Positions 1-5,970 are shown, counted from the stretch's first letter. The stretch: DNA of 7,821 nucleotides from Clostridia bacterium (GCA_017397605.1 JAFQII010000298.1:1-7821); one strand, 5' to 3'. The notes: a model not told the origin generated them from the sequence alone. Made by a program: numbers and translations.

Positions 1-1
1 A

Positions 2-136
2 GCATCGGTGTTTTTGGAGGACGGCTTTGTCTACTGGACGGACCGTATGACGAGCAAGACATCGGAGATCGGCAAGGATGATGTATACTTTTACGGCAGA
101 GCCTTGCGCTGGAAATTCGAGCCCGAAGAACGATAA
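2..136 (+). CDS. 3' end of an unidentified gene (last 44 codons)
   Basis: This is an open frame entering from the left edge and ending at TAA 134-136. Its 44 visible residues end in the charged sequence RWKFEPEER, and they contain several aromatic residues (VYWTDR, DDVYFYGRALRW). No signal peptide, membrane segment or recognisable motif is present in this fragment, so I do not assign a function. The next gene starts 17 nt downstream on the same strand behind its own RBS, so the two are probably co-transcribed. That the frame is coding is supported by its continuous reading to a stop just ahead of that RBS, but a 135-nt fragment is weak evidence by itself. Confidence 0.6.
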   Translation, partial: ASVFLEDGFVYWTDRMTSKTSEIGKDDVYFYGRALRWKFEPEER

Positions 137-153
137 GAAAGCGAGGAACACCT

Positions 154-873
154 ATGAAACTGCAAAAAAAGACACTCTACATCTGTGAGGAAATCGGCAC
201 GATCACGACCGAGCCGCACGACGTTCCCGCGCATTTTTCCACCGCGATGAAATACGATGTGCTGTATCAAAAGGAATTGCCGCGGTTTCGCAAATATCCG
301 AGCGATTTTTATGCGCATCCGAAAGGAGATACGCCGAGCAGGATTTACCGCGGACTTGACCGAGGGAGGCTCAATGAGTACGATCCTCCCAAGCGTAGCC
401 TGAACAGTCTGCAACGGTTTTTGTACAAGCAGTACAGCAAACAAATCAAAACCGCATGGTTGCAAGGACACCCCGTCCCCGCACCGGAATTACTGCGCGA
501 AGAACGCACGGCACGGCTCTTTTTGAATTTGCTGGAAGGCAGTGAAGATTACGAACTGCTCTGGACGCGCATCTACGGCGCGGAGGATACGGTTCCCGAC
601 GGGTACCGTTTTCTCGGCTTTGATGTGACCTATATGCCGGAAACGTGCGGCTTGTTCTCCATGATCAACGACTGTATGTTTATCGCGCGTTGGCACGGAT
701 GCGACGAGCACGGAACGCTGTTTCTGGACGATTTTGCAAAACTCAACGAAAACGGCTTGTTTGACAAGCCCGAGGACGCGCTTGCGTACATGGTCAAATA
801 CCTGCACGAGGAATGGGCGGAAAACGGCGAATACGGCATTTTTGAAATCTACGCAAAAGACGGTACGGCATAA
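154..873 (+). CDS. conserved-looking hypothetical protein, 239 aa, soluble
   Basis: I do not recognise this protein. The ATG at 154 is preceded by GAGGA (143-147) with a 6-nt gap, a good start. There is no signal peptide or membrane segment, so it is probably cytoplasmic. The N-terminal half is basic and Tyr/Pro-rich. The C-terminal half (residues about 145-235) looks like a compact mixed alpha/beta domain with the string GYRFLGFDVTY, then DCMFIARWHGCDEHGTLF, then NENGLFD and a final YLHEEW...YGIFEIY. The C-x(12)-type spacing between the Cys residues is not an obvious metal site. The style (acidic, aromatic-rich, small, orphan) resembles immunity proteins or small DUFs found in accessory loci, but that is only an impression. 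Its final codons lie in the 5' arm of the downstream terminator stem. Confidence 0.85.
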   Translation: MKLQKKTLYICEEIGTITTEPHDVPAHFSTAMKYDVLYQKELPRFRKYPSDFYAHPKGDTPSRIYRGLDRGRLNEYDPPKRSLNSLQRFLYKQYSKQIKTAWLQGHPVPAPELLREERTARLFLNLLEGSEDYELLWTRIYGAEDTVPDGYRFLGFDVTYMPETCGLFSMINDCMFIARWHGCDEHGTLFLDDFAKLNENGLFDKPEDALAYMVKYLHEEWAENGEYGIFEIYAKDGTA

Positions 874-894
874 TGCCGTACCGCCTGTTTTATT
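861..894. terminator. bidirectional intrinsic terminator between convergent genes
   Basis: The arms CGGTACGGCA (861-870) and TGCCGTACCG (874-883) form a perfect 10-bp stem around the loop TAA, which is itself the stop codon of the + strand gene. On the + strand the stem is followed by CCTGTTTTATT. On the - strand it is followed by TCTTTTG. Both tails are T-rich enough for intrinsic termination, though the + side is better. The - strand gene ends at 890, so the single hairpin serves the + strand pair and the five-gene - strand run. Confidence 0.8.
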
Positions 895-1945
895 CTTCGT
901 ACATCCATGTAAAATCGCCGTCGAAATACAGCACGCTGTCTTCAAATCCGAAATACAGCTTGCCGCACTTGCCGTCCGCTTCAAAATGGAGATACCCGTC
1001 AAACCGAAACGGCTCGCGGTCTACGACGCTGTCATCTGTCCAGCGCGTTTTGTCCTTGTAAATCTGCATCAGCGATTTGCGTTCCGTTTCCGTAATGGTG
1101 CCTTTGCCGGAGTATTCGGCGGTCAACGCATCGTCCTCCATCAGCGGTTCTTTAAAAAAGTAACAGACGCCCGTATCCTCGCCGCAACGTGTGCAAACAC
1201 TCTCGGGCTGTTTCCTGACCGCAACGTGCGTGATACGCTCCGAGAAAAAGAGATGCTCGTGGTCAATGCAACCCACGTTTTCGTCGGGCTCGTCAAGCTG
1301 GTGGATCACTTCCACAATCAGACAAAGATAATCATCCGTCACTTGCAGATAAAAGCCCGAGTTGTCCGAGTAGCGCGAGACCTGCTCCGTGATGGATTGC
1401 TCTGCCGTGCGTACCAGCTCGTCGTCGATATACGGGACAAAACGCACTTGCTCGTCCCGGATCCGCACCGTCTGTCCGCTGACGGGCAAACGGATCTCGT
1501 ATTCGCCGTCCTCGTTTTTGGCAAGGCAGTTTTGCTTGGTGACCTGTGTCGCAGTAATCTCATATGCAGGCGTGTAGCCTCCGTCGGGGTACTCGGTATA
1601 GGTCAGCTTTTTCATGGTGCTGTACGCCACCGAAACGCGGTCGCGTTCCGCAAGTCCGTCAAAATCCGACCACAACACGCGGTAAAAATTCCCCCGTTCG
1701 TCGTAAGCATAAAAGCACGGATAGCTGTGTTCAAACGCCACACACCCCGGCACGGTCTCCGCAATCGTCATGGCAAGCGGAAGGGTTCCCACCGCCATGG
1801 ATTGCTCCGAAACAGTCTGCTGCTCGGCGTCGCTTTGCTGTTCGGCATCGCTTTGCGTCCCTGCATCTTCCTCACGCACCGCGCAGCCGCAAAGAAGCGC
1901 AAGCAACAATATCCAAGACAGCATCAAAATGAGACTTCGTTTCAT
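890..1945 (-). CDS. Cys-rich lipoprotein of unknown function (351 aa)
   Basis: This is a predicted lipoprotein. The start at 1945 gives a signal peptide with hydrophobic residues 5-18 and a lipobox ending in C21 (LLCGC). Starting at 1993 instead would bury this signal behind 16 extra residues and overlap the serpin. After the lipid anchor comes a Gln/Ser linker with an exact tandem repeat of SDAEQQ at residues 32-43. Residues about 86-135 have alternating hydrophobic strands and an ERDRVSV core, reminiscent of the small OB-like DUF3221 type; this is a pattern impression only. The mature protein has ten cysteines. These include CTRC (251-254) with C261, and C226 followed by the DHEH segment with H229 and H231, which could form a metal or disulfide cluster. 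The C-terminus is acidic and aromatic (FTWMYEE). It is the last gene of the - strand run, 22 nt after the serpin stop. Function unknown. Confidence 0.85.
   Translation of the reverse strand: MKRSLILMLSWILLLALLCGCAVREEDAGTQSDAEQQSDAEQQTVSEQSMAVGTLPLAMTIAETVPGCVAFEHSYPCFYAYDERGNFYRVLWSDFDGLAERDRVSVAYSTMKKLTYTEYPDGGYTPAYEITATQVTKQNCLAKNEDGEYEIRLPVSGQTVRIRDEQVRFVPYIDDELVRTAEQSITEQVSRYSDNSGFYLQVTDDYLCLIVEVIHQLDEPDENVGCIDHEHLFFSERITHVAVRKQPESVCTRCGEDTGVCYFFKEPLMEDDALTAEYSGKGTITETERKSLMQIYKDKTRWTDDSVVDREPFRFDGYLHFEADGKCGKLYFGFEDSVLYFDGDFTWMYEE
1817..1852 (-). repeat. two tandem 18-bp units encoding SDAEQQ twice
   Basis: Positions 1835-1852 and 1817-1834 each encode SDAEQQ within the linker just after the lipid anchor of the terminal lipoprotein. 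The copies differ at third codon positions (GAT/GAC, GAA/GAG, CAA/CAG), so the duplication is not brand new. It only lengthens the flexible linker and keeps frame. Confidence 0.85.
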
Positions 1946-1953
1946 CGCATGCT

Positions 1954-1958
1954 CTCCT
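1954..1958 (-). promoter_or_regulatory. RBS that fixes the start of the last operon gene
   Basis: AGGAG on the - strand lies 8 nt before the ATG at 1945. A second ATG at 1950-1948, out of frame with the gene, sits only 3 nt after this RBS and is ignored. The upstream in-frame ATG at 1993 has no comparable RBS, so 1945 is the chosen start. The site lies in the 22-nt gap after the serpin stop codon, which favours translational coupling. Confidence 0.75.
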
Positions 1959-1967
1959 TTTTGTTTT

Positions 1968-3299
1968 TTATAACTCCGTGACCGCACCGACAAACAACGG
2001 CAGATTGGTCTCGGCGTCGATGATCAGATAGACAAACGGACGGTCGAGCTTAATCACCGCTTTGTACATCGGGACGCCCTCTTCCATCATGCCGACAGCG
2101 GTCACAGCACCTGCGCGCGTGCCTTTTTCGGCAACCTCGATAAAGGTCTTGTGGATGACCGTGCCGATGTGCAGATCGTGATTGCTCATCGCCGAAAAAT
2201 CGGCACCATCCGTAAACGCCGTCGGCATGCCGAGTGCGGAAAGCACGTCTGTCATCTCCAGATCGTATTCGTAGCTGAACTTGGGCATGGTCGCAAACAC
2301 GCTTGCACTCTCCATATTGTCCAACGCGTCTAACAACGTTTCTCCGTCAAGCGACGCGATGTAATCGTATACATCCACGCCCTCGTCGGGGAGCAGTGCC
2401 GCAAAACGGTATTTGCCGTCCTTGTAGTTTTTGGCAAAGCCGACCGCGTCCTTGGTTTCGAGGTAGTAACCTTCCTCGGCGGACATGTATTCCACGTCGC
2501 ATACCCTGCCGCCAAGAGCGGTAAACGTTCCGTCATGGACAGAATACTCATCGTAAGGCGACGCCCACTCGGCATCAAACACGAGCGCATTGATCAGATA
2601 CATCATGGTTAGCGGATCGATGTCCTCGATGACCTTTTTGATCATGCCGTCAGTGTGGACCTCCACCCATTTGTTGATCTGCTCCACTGTCGTATCGTCA
2701 AACGGTGCGGCATACGCCTGCGACTTGTAGTAATCCGCATTGGTCTGCAAAAAGCTCTCGTAGACCTCAAAACCGTTTTGCTCTCTGAACCAGATCGAGT
2801 TTGCAAGCTCGACCTTGTATTTGTCACTGCTCGGCAGACTGCCGACATACTCGTACAGATACGCGTTCAGCTCGTCCAGCGGAATGTCACCGCCCAAAAG
2901 GGCTTGCATTTCCTCCAGCGTTTCACCCGACGCGCCGTTTGCCGTCATGGCAAGCGCCAACTGAATCGACAGCGGCGAGATCAATACGTTTTTGCCCTCG
3001 GACGCGGATGAACAAGCTTCAAACAGCTCCATCGCAAGACGCATCTGCGACTGACGGAACGCTTCGTCGATCTGCTTGCCTTCCACTTGCTTTGCAGAAA
3101 CCAACTGCATCAGGTCTCCGCGTGCCAACAGCGACTCGCCGCGATCGACGGATACCGTCTGCGAGCTTTGATCACTCGACACCGCCTGCGAGCTTTCGCC
3201 GCCTTGCGAAATATCATTTTTGGAAACATCGTTCCCCACAGTCGCGCACGATGCCAAAAGCACCAGCGACACCAAAAACAAGATACATAGTTTTTTCAT
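1968..3299 (-). CDS. lipoprotein serpin (serine protease inhibitor family)
   Basis: This is a serpin of 443 residues. Residues 1-18 are a lipoprotein signal with lipobox LASC (C18), followed by a Ser/Gln-rich linker to about residue 75. The serpin fold then fills about 82-443, a normal length. Family landmarks are NVLISPLSIQLALAMTANGA (104-123), NKWVE (209-213), LINALVFDAEW (235-245), TMPKF (337-341) and the signature IKLDRPFVYLI (416-426), which fits the PROSITE serpin pattern. The hinge EKGTRAGAVT (391-400) has Gly at P15, Thr at P14, small residues at P12-P10 and Thr at P8, as in inhibitory serpins. Counting from the hinge puts P1-P1' at E407-G408, but the loop is about three residues longer than in alpha-1-antitrypsin, so P1 is uncertain. 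Inhibitory serpins trap serine or cysteine proteases covalently; the target here is unknown. The start has AGGAGG (3307-3312) 7 nt upstream. It probably acts on the outer face of the membrane. Confidence 0.96.
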   Translation of the reverse strand: MKKLCILFLVSLVLLASCATVGNDVSKNDISQGGESSQAVSSDQSSQTVSVDRGESLLARGDLMQLVSAKQVEGKQIDEAFRQSQMRLAMELFEACSSASEGKNVLISPLSIQLALAMTANGASGETLEEMQALLGGDIPLDELNAYLYEYVGSLPSSDKYKVELANSIWFREQNGFEVYESFLQTNADYYKSQAYAAPFDDTTVEQINKWVEVHTDGMIKKVIEDIDPLTMMYLINALVFDAEWASPYDEYSVHDGTFTALGGRVCDVEYMSAEEGYYLETKDAVGFAKNYKDGKYRFAALLPDEGVDVYDYIASLDGETLLDALDNMESASVFATMPKFSYEYDLEMTDVLSALGMPTAFTDGADFSAMSNHDLHIGTVIHKTFIEVAEKGTRAGAVTAVGMMEEGVPMYKAVIKLDRPFVYLIIDAETNLPLFVGAVTEL

Positions 3300-3320
3300 G
3301 TGTATTCCTCCTGTTTGATT

Positions 3321-3444
3321 CTTTCACATGCCGATTGCCATGCAAGCGGCATATATCACCCGTGCAAAGCACGGATATCACTCGCGAAGCGAATATCACC
3401 CGCACGAAGTGCGGCTATCACTGCAATGACGCCTGCGTCATTGC
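3321..3444. repeat. array of five different hairpins with an invariant 7-nt spacer
   Basis: Reading the + strand, five inverted repeats of differing sequence are separated by a 7-nt spacer. H1 is 3328-3352 (6+4 bp with one mismatch, loop CAT), H2 3360-3374 (CCGTGC/GCACGG), H3 3382-3392 (TCGC/GCGA), H4 3400-3414 (CCGCAC/GTGCGG) and H5 3423-3444 (10 bp, GCAATGACGC/GCGTCATTGC). Spacers are ATATCAC at 3353-3359, 3375-3381 and 3393-3399, CTATCAC at 3415-3421, and a weaker copy CTTTCAC at 3321-3327 before H1. On the transcribed - strand the spacer reads GTGATAT. H2-H4 have 3-nt loops. It fills the only long gap in the operon, between the KPVIYLYPE lipoprotein and the serpin, and H5 lies inside the upstream coding region. 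From memory, similar compound hairpin repeats occur in many clostridial genomes, but I could not check. Confidence 0.9.
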
Positions 3445-4524
3445 TCCTCCCCATTCCACGACCGTAAAGCCTTGTCTTTCAAAGCCTTCAAAAGCTTGCG
3501 GCTCAATGTCAACGGGCGTTTCGCTTGCGTAATACGCCATGAAAACGCGGAGCACGCTGTCGGGCTCGGGCGTCACCGTAAGCCTTGCGGAATCGGTGTA
3601 AGCGTCCGTCTGGAACGAAATGACGTTGTACGCATTGTGTTGCATGCGCGGCAGCCAAAAGATGATAAACTCATTTGCCTCGCGTGCAGTCAAACCGATC
3701 TCGCGCAACATTTCTTCCAAAAACACCTCGGTGTCCTCGCCGCGAACGCAAAAGCCGCTCGAGAAATCGTACTGCGTGTTGTCCTTGCCTTCCCAGAACA
3801 GACAGTAATACTCCTTGCCGTCTGCGCCGTAGATCGTGCCGTCGGGCAGAACGGTCAAATCTTTCCAGCCCTCTCCGTCTTTGTATGCAGGGTAGGTGCT
3901 CGTAAGCGTCCCGTCATAGTCCAGTCGGACGCTGACTTGCGTTTCCTGTTCGGGATAAAGGTAGATCACGGGCTTTTCGGGCGCTACGATGACCGCAAAA
4001 ATGTTTTGCATGTCCGTTTCGATCCCGATGATATCCGCCTGCGGAACATAATAGAACGAACCGTGCGACAAATAATCTCCGACAGAAACAAGAATGTAAT
4101 CTCCAACCTTGTACGTTTCGGCAAAATCCCCCGCAAACACGATATGGGATTGGTACTCATAGGGGGCTGCAACATACATGCGGTCGGATTCGATCTTGAC
4201 GATCAAAAAATATTCTTCCCGGATCTGCGTCCCCTCGTATGTTTCGAGCGAGTTGTCCCAAAAATCGGGAAAATCTTCCGCGATCGTCACAGGCGTTTCG
4301 TTGTCCTCATACGGATTGCGGTGATGAGGCCACTCGGCAGTATCTTCTTCCTCGGAAGATGTGTCGCAGCTACTTGTGTCGGAGGTTTCTTCACTGCTTT
4401 CGGCAGAAGATGCTTCGCTCGATACACTGCTTTCTGCAAGCGAGACGCTCACGTCGGCAGGAACATCCTGCGCGCAGGACGCCAAAAGGAGTGCAGAAAG
4501 CAGCAATACCGTCAGTTTTTTCAT
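3418..4524 (-). CDS. lipoprotein with KPVIYLYPE-type C-terminal domain (368 aa)
   Basis: This is a predicted surface lipoprotein. The lipobox LASC gives C17 as the lipidated residue. Residues 18-65 are a Ser/Glu-rich linker, as expected for a tether through the cell wall. Residues about 104-171 form a beta-rich segment with FLIVKIESDRMYV and YKVGDYILVSVGD. Residues 184-360 are a distinct domain starting KPVIYLYPE and containing KEYYCLFWEG, GFCVRGEDT, ANEFIIFWLPRM, ISFQTDAYTDSA and FTVVEWGG. I recall this domain as a recurrent uncharacterised one in clostridial and other Firmicute secreted proteins, with no biochemical role that I know of. The last eight residues (AMTQASLQ) come from a repeat hairpin, not from the domain. 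The RBS overlaps the stop of the upstream putative anti-sigma gene, so the two are coupled. Confidence 0.9.
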   Translation of the reverse strand: MKKLTVLLLSALLLASCAQDVPADVSVSLAESSVSSEASSAESSEETSDTSSCDTSSEEEDTAEWPHHRNPYEDNETPVTIAEDFPDFWDNSLETYEGTQIREEYFLIVKIESDRMYVAAPYEYQSHIVFAGDFAETYKVGDYILVSVGDYLSHGSFYYVPQADIIGIETDMQNIFAVIVAPEKPVIYLYPEQETQVSVRLDYDGTLTSTYPAYKDGEGWKDLTVLPDGTIYGADGKEYYCLFWEGKDNTQYDFSSGFCVRGEDTEVFLEEMLREIGLTAREANEFIIFWLPRMQHNAYNVISFQTDAYTDSARLTVTPEPDSVLRVFMAYYASETPVDIEPQAFEGFERQGFTVVEWGGAMTQASLQ

Positions 4525-4529
4525 CGTGT

Positions 4530-4536
4530 CACCTCA
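4530..4536 (-). promoter_or_regulatory. RBS overlapping the putative anti-sigma stop codon
   Basis: On the - strand the stop TGA (4536-4534) is embedded in TGAGGTG, whose GAGGTG part (4535-4530) is the RBS for the ATG at 4524, 5 nt further on. Ribosomes finishing the putative anti-sigma reading frame stop exactly on this site, so the following lipoprotein is likely translationally coupled to it. Confidence 0.7.
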
Positions 4537-5346
4537 TTCTTCAAAGCTCTCAAAAAATTTCAACGCCTCGTCTGCAGTCATTGCGGCGGAAAAGTTTGTC
4601 AGCTTTGTCAGCTCTTCAAACGGTTCTTCAGATTTGCCGAGAATACAGAGCGTATCGTCGCGCAACAGCATGTCAAAGCTGTCATCGTCCGCAAGCAGAG
4701 CAACCAGCGTGTCCCCTTTTTCGATCCGCTCCTCGTATGGCAGCGGCAAAACCAGCTTGACCTTGTCCTGCGGTTCACCGTCTGCCGCCATATACAGCAC
4801 GTCGCAAGAAACCAAAAACATCTCGCCCGAAGATGTATACATCTCGTCGCGGTACGCATCCAACACCTGCAAAAGTGCAAGATCCGCGCCCATGAGTTGT
4901 CCGAGCGTTCCGCCATCCCCGGAGGGTGCTTCGGGCAAAGGCGTCACTTCCTCGGGGGGCATCTCCTCCGAGCACTCTGCTTCACCGGAGTTGATGAGGT
5001 CTTCTTCCGCATCGCCCGCATCTTTGCCCTCGTCCTTGCAATCGGGGTCTGCGTTGGTAGGCGGTATCCGATCCTCGGCAGCTTCTCCCTTGCTGACGAG
5101 GTTTTCGTTTCTATTGTCCTCATTGTCGAGAATATCGTACGTCGGCGCGTTCCCCTTCGACTCCGCGTCCGTCACCATGTCCTCTGACAAATCGGGCGTA
5201 TGCAAAACCACACCGACTGTGACACACAGACAAAACGCCGTTGCCACCCCGATGCCCCAAGCGCGCATGCGTGCTTTTTTCTCTTTTTCTTTTTGTTTTT
5301 GCGCACGGCAAAAGATCTCTGCCTTGCGCTGTTCAAACGTTTTCAT
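4534..5346 (-). CDS. single-pass membrane protein, putative anti-sigma factor (270 aa)
   Basis: It probably binds and silences the upstream ECF sigma factor and senses an outside signal. This assignment rests on the gene pair and topology, not on a recognised domain. The ATG at 5346 overlaps the sigma stop as ATGA and has AGGAG 8 nt upstream. An in-frame GTG at 5352 is possible but poorly spaced. Residues 1-29 are cytoplasmic and rich in Lys/Glu (a likely charged helix with QKQKEKEKKARMR), residues 30-48 form one membrane segment, residues about 50-140 are a very acidic, Pro-containing linker, and about 147-237 form a folded outer domain with FLVSCDVLYMAADG, VLPLPYEERIEKGDTLVALL and LCILG. 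The usual zinc-binding HxxxCxxC anti-sigma motif is absent. The cytoplasmic part is unusually short for an anti-sigma factor, so another role is possible. Confidence 0.85.
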   Translation of the reverse strand: MKTFEQRKAEIFCRAQKQKEKEKKARMRAWGIGVATAFCLCVTVGVVLHTPDLSEDMVTDAESKGNAPTYDILDNEDNRNENLVSKGEAAEDRIPPTNADPDCKDEGKDAGDAEEDLINSGEAECSEEMPPEEVTPLPEAPSGDGGTLGQLMGADLALLQVLDAYRDEMYTSSGEMFLVSCDVLYMAADGEPQDKVKLVLPLPYEERIEKGDTLVALLADDDSFDMLLRDDTLCILGKSEEPFEELTKLTNFSAAMTADEALKFFESFEE

Positions 5347-5891
5347 TTCCACAGCTCCTCCTCACCAAGTATGGCGCGCAGTTCCTTTTTGGCGCGGTAA
5401 AGGAGATTGTCCACTTGTTTTTTGTTCTTTTTCATCACGCGTGCCGTTTCTTCGTAAGACAACTGCTCAAAAAACACCAGATGCACCGCCAGACGCATGT
5501 CGTCGCTCAGTTTTGCCAACGCGGCGTGCACCGCGCGGGAACGTTCGTCCTGCAAAAACAGCGTTTCGGGCGTGTTTCCCCCGTCGGGCAAGGGACAAGC
5601 GTCGTCGATCGCGCTCTCGCGCAGAGAGCGCCTATGCTTGATGTAATTGAGCGCACGGCTTTTGCCGAGCATAAACAGATATGTTTTGAGCGTCACTTTA
5701 AAATTGTAGCGCTTTGGGTGCGCCACAACGTCCGCAAACACGTCGATCGCAATATCCTCCGCGGCATACACGTCGCGGACGTACTGATCGATAAAAAAGA
5801 CAAGCGGGTCAAACAGCTCCTTTACGATTTCGTCAAAAGCGGACTCATCGCCATCCAGATAACGGCGGTAGCTACTTGCACCGTGATCCAT
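5343..5891 (-). CDS. ECF-type RNA polymerase sigma factor (182 aa)
   Basis: This is a group 4 (ECF) sigma factor, which directs RNA polymerase to a small regulon. Region 2 spans about residues 8-90 and contains the AAEDIAIDVF (43-52) core-binding motif followed by KTYLFMLGKSRALNYIKHRR, the region 2.3/2.4 DNA-melting and -10 recognition stretch. A 25-residue linker follows. Region 4 spans about 117-175 with LSDDMRLAVHLVFFEQLSYEETA and the recognition helix VMKKNKKQVDNLLYRAKKEL. At 182 residues the length is typical, with no C-terminal extension. The start at 5891 follows GAGG (5903-5900) at 8 nt. Extending to 6053 would add 54 hydrophobic residues across the promoter region and is rejected. 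It heads the - strand run and overlaps the next gene by 4 nt. Confidence 0.95.
   Translation of the reverse strand: MDHGASSYRRYLDGDESAFDEIVKELFDPLVFFIDQYVRDVYAAEDIAIDVFADVVAHPKRYNFKVTLKTYLFMLGKSRALNYIKHRRSLRESAIDDACPLPDGGNTPETLFLQDERSRAVHAALAKLSDDMRLAVHLVFFEQLSYEETARVMKKNKKQVDNLLYRAKKELRAILGEEELWK
5355..5363 (-). promoter_or_regulatory. RBS for the putative anti-sigma gene, inside the sigma coding region
   Basis: GAGGAGGAG on the - strand also encodes the Glu run near the sigma C-terminus (EEELWK). Its last AGGAG (5359-5355) is 8 nt from the ATG at 5346, the ideal distance. It is too close to the alternative GTG at 5352, so the ATG is preferred. Confidence 0.7.
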
Positions 5892-5908
5892 GGGCTTTTC
5901 CTCTCTTT

Positions 5909-5930
5909 CATCTCTTATACAACCGAGATG
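5909..5930 (-). promoter_or_regulatory. stem-loop just upstream of the sigma RBS
   Basis: On the - strand CATCTC (5930-5925) and GAGATG (5914-5909) can pair as a 6-bp stem around a 10-nt loop, ending 5 nt before the GAGG RBS at 5903-5900. It lies in the predicted 5' leader of the sigma mRNA. It may modulate translation or stability, but six base pairs can arise by chance. Confidence 0.4.
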
Positions 5931-5947
5931 GGGTAAAATCCTTATAT

Positions 5948-5970
5948 TTTTTTGCAAAAATCGCAAAAAA
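5948..5970. promoter_or_regulatory. AT-rich inverted repeat in the sigma leader
   Basis: TTTTTTGC (5948-5955) and GCAAAAAA (5963-5970) are exact inverted repeats around AAAAATC. The inner part also contains the perfect 12-bp palindrome TTTTTGCAAAAA (5949-5960). GCAAAA recurs at 6025 and 6049 in the same intergenic region. These could be operator half-sites or an mRNA hairpin. In such AT-rich DNA some of this is expected by chance. Confidence 0.45.

Noticed and set aside
734..1981. Long open frame on the + strand (415 codons)
   Set aside because: It runs opposite the Cys-rich lipoprotein and through the terminator at 861-883. The composition is that of an antisense shadow and no RBS or domain is visible.
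3300..3417. Separate promoter for the serpin gene
   Set aside because: I looked on the - strand for -35/-10 pairs between the hairpin array and the serpin start. There are TA-rich spacers but no paired hexamers at 16-18 nt, so I did not call one.
3321..3444. CRISPR-like array
   Set aside because: The constant part is only 7 nt and the intervening units are 11-25 nt, differ in length and are each self-complementary. Real CRISPR repeats are about 23-40 nt with unrelated spacers of near-equal length, and no cas gene is present.
3472..5187. Long open frame on the + strand (571 codons)
   Set aside because: It lies opposite the lipoprotein and putative anti-sigma genes. Its translation is Arg/Val/Phe-rich with no domain or signal, it has no convincing RBS, and the - strand frames carry lipobox, membrane segment and coupled starts.
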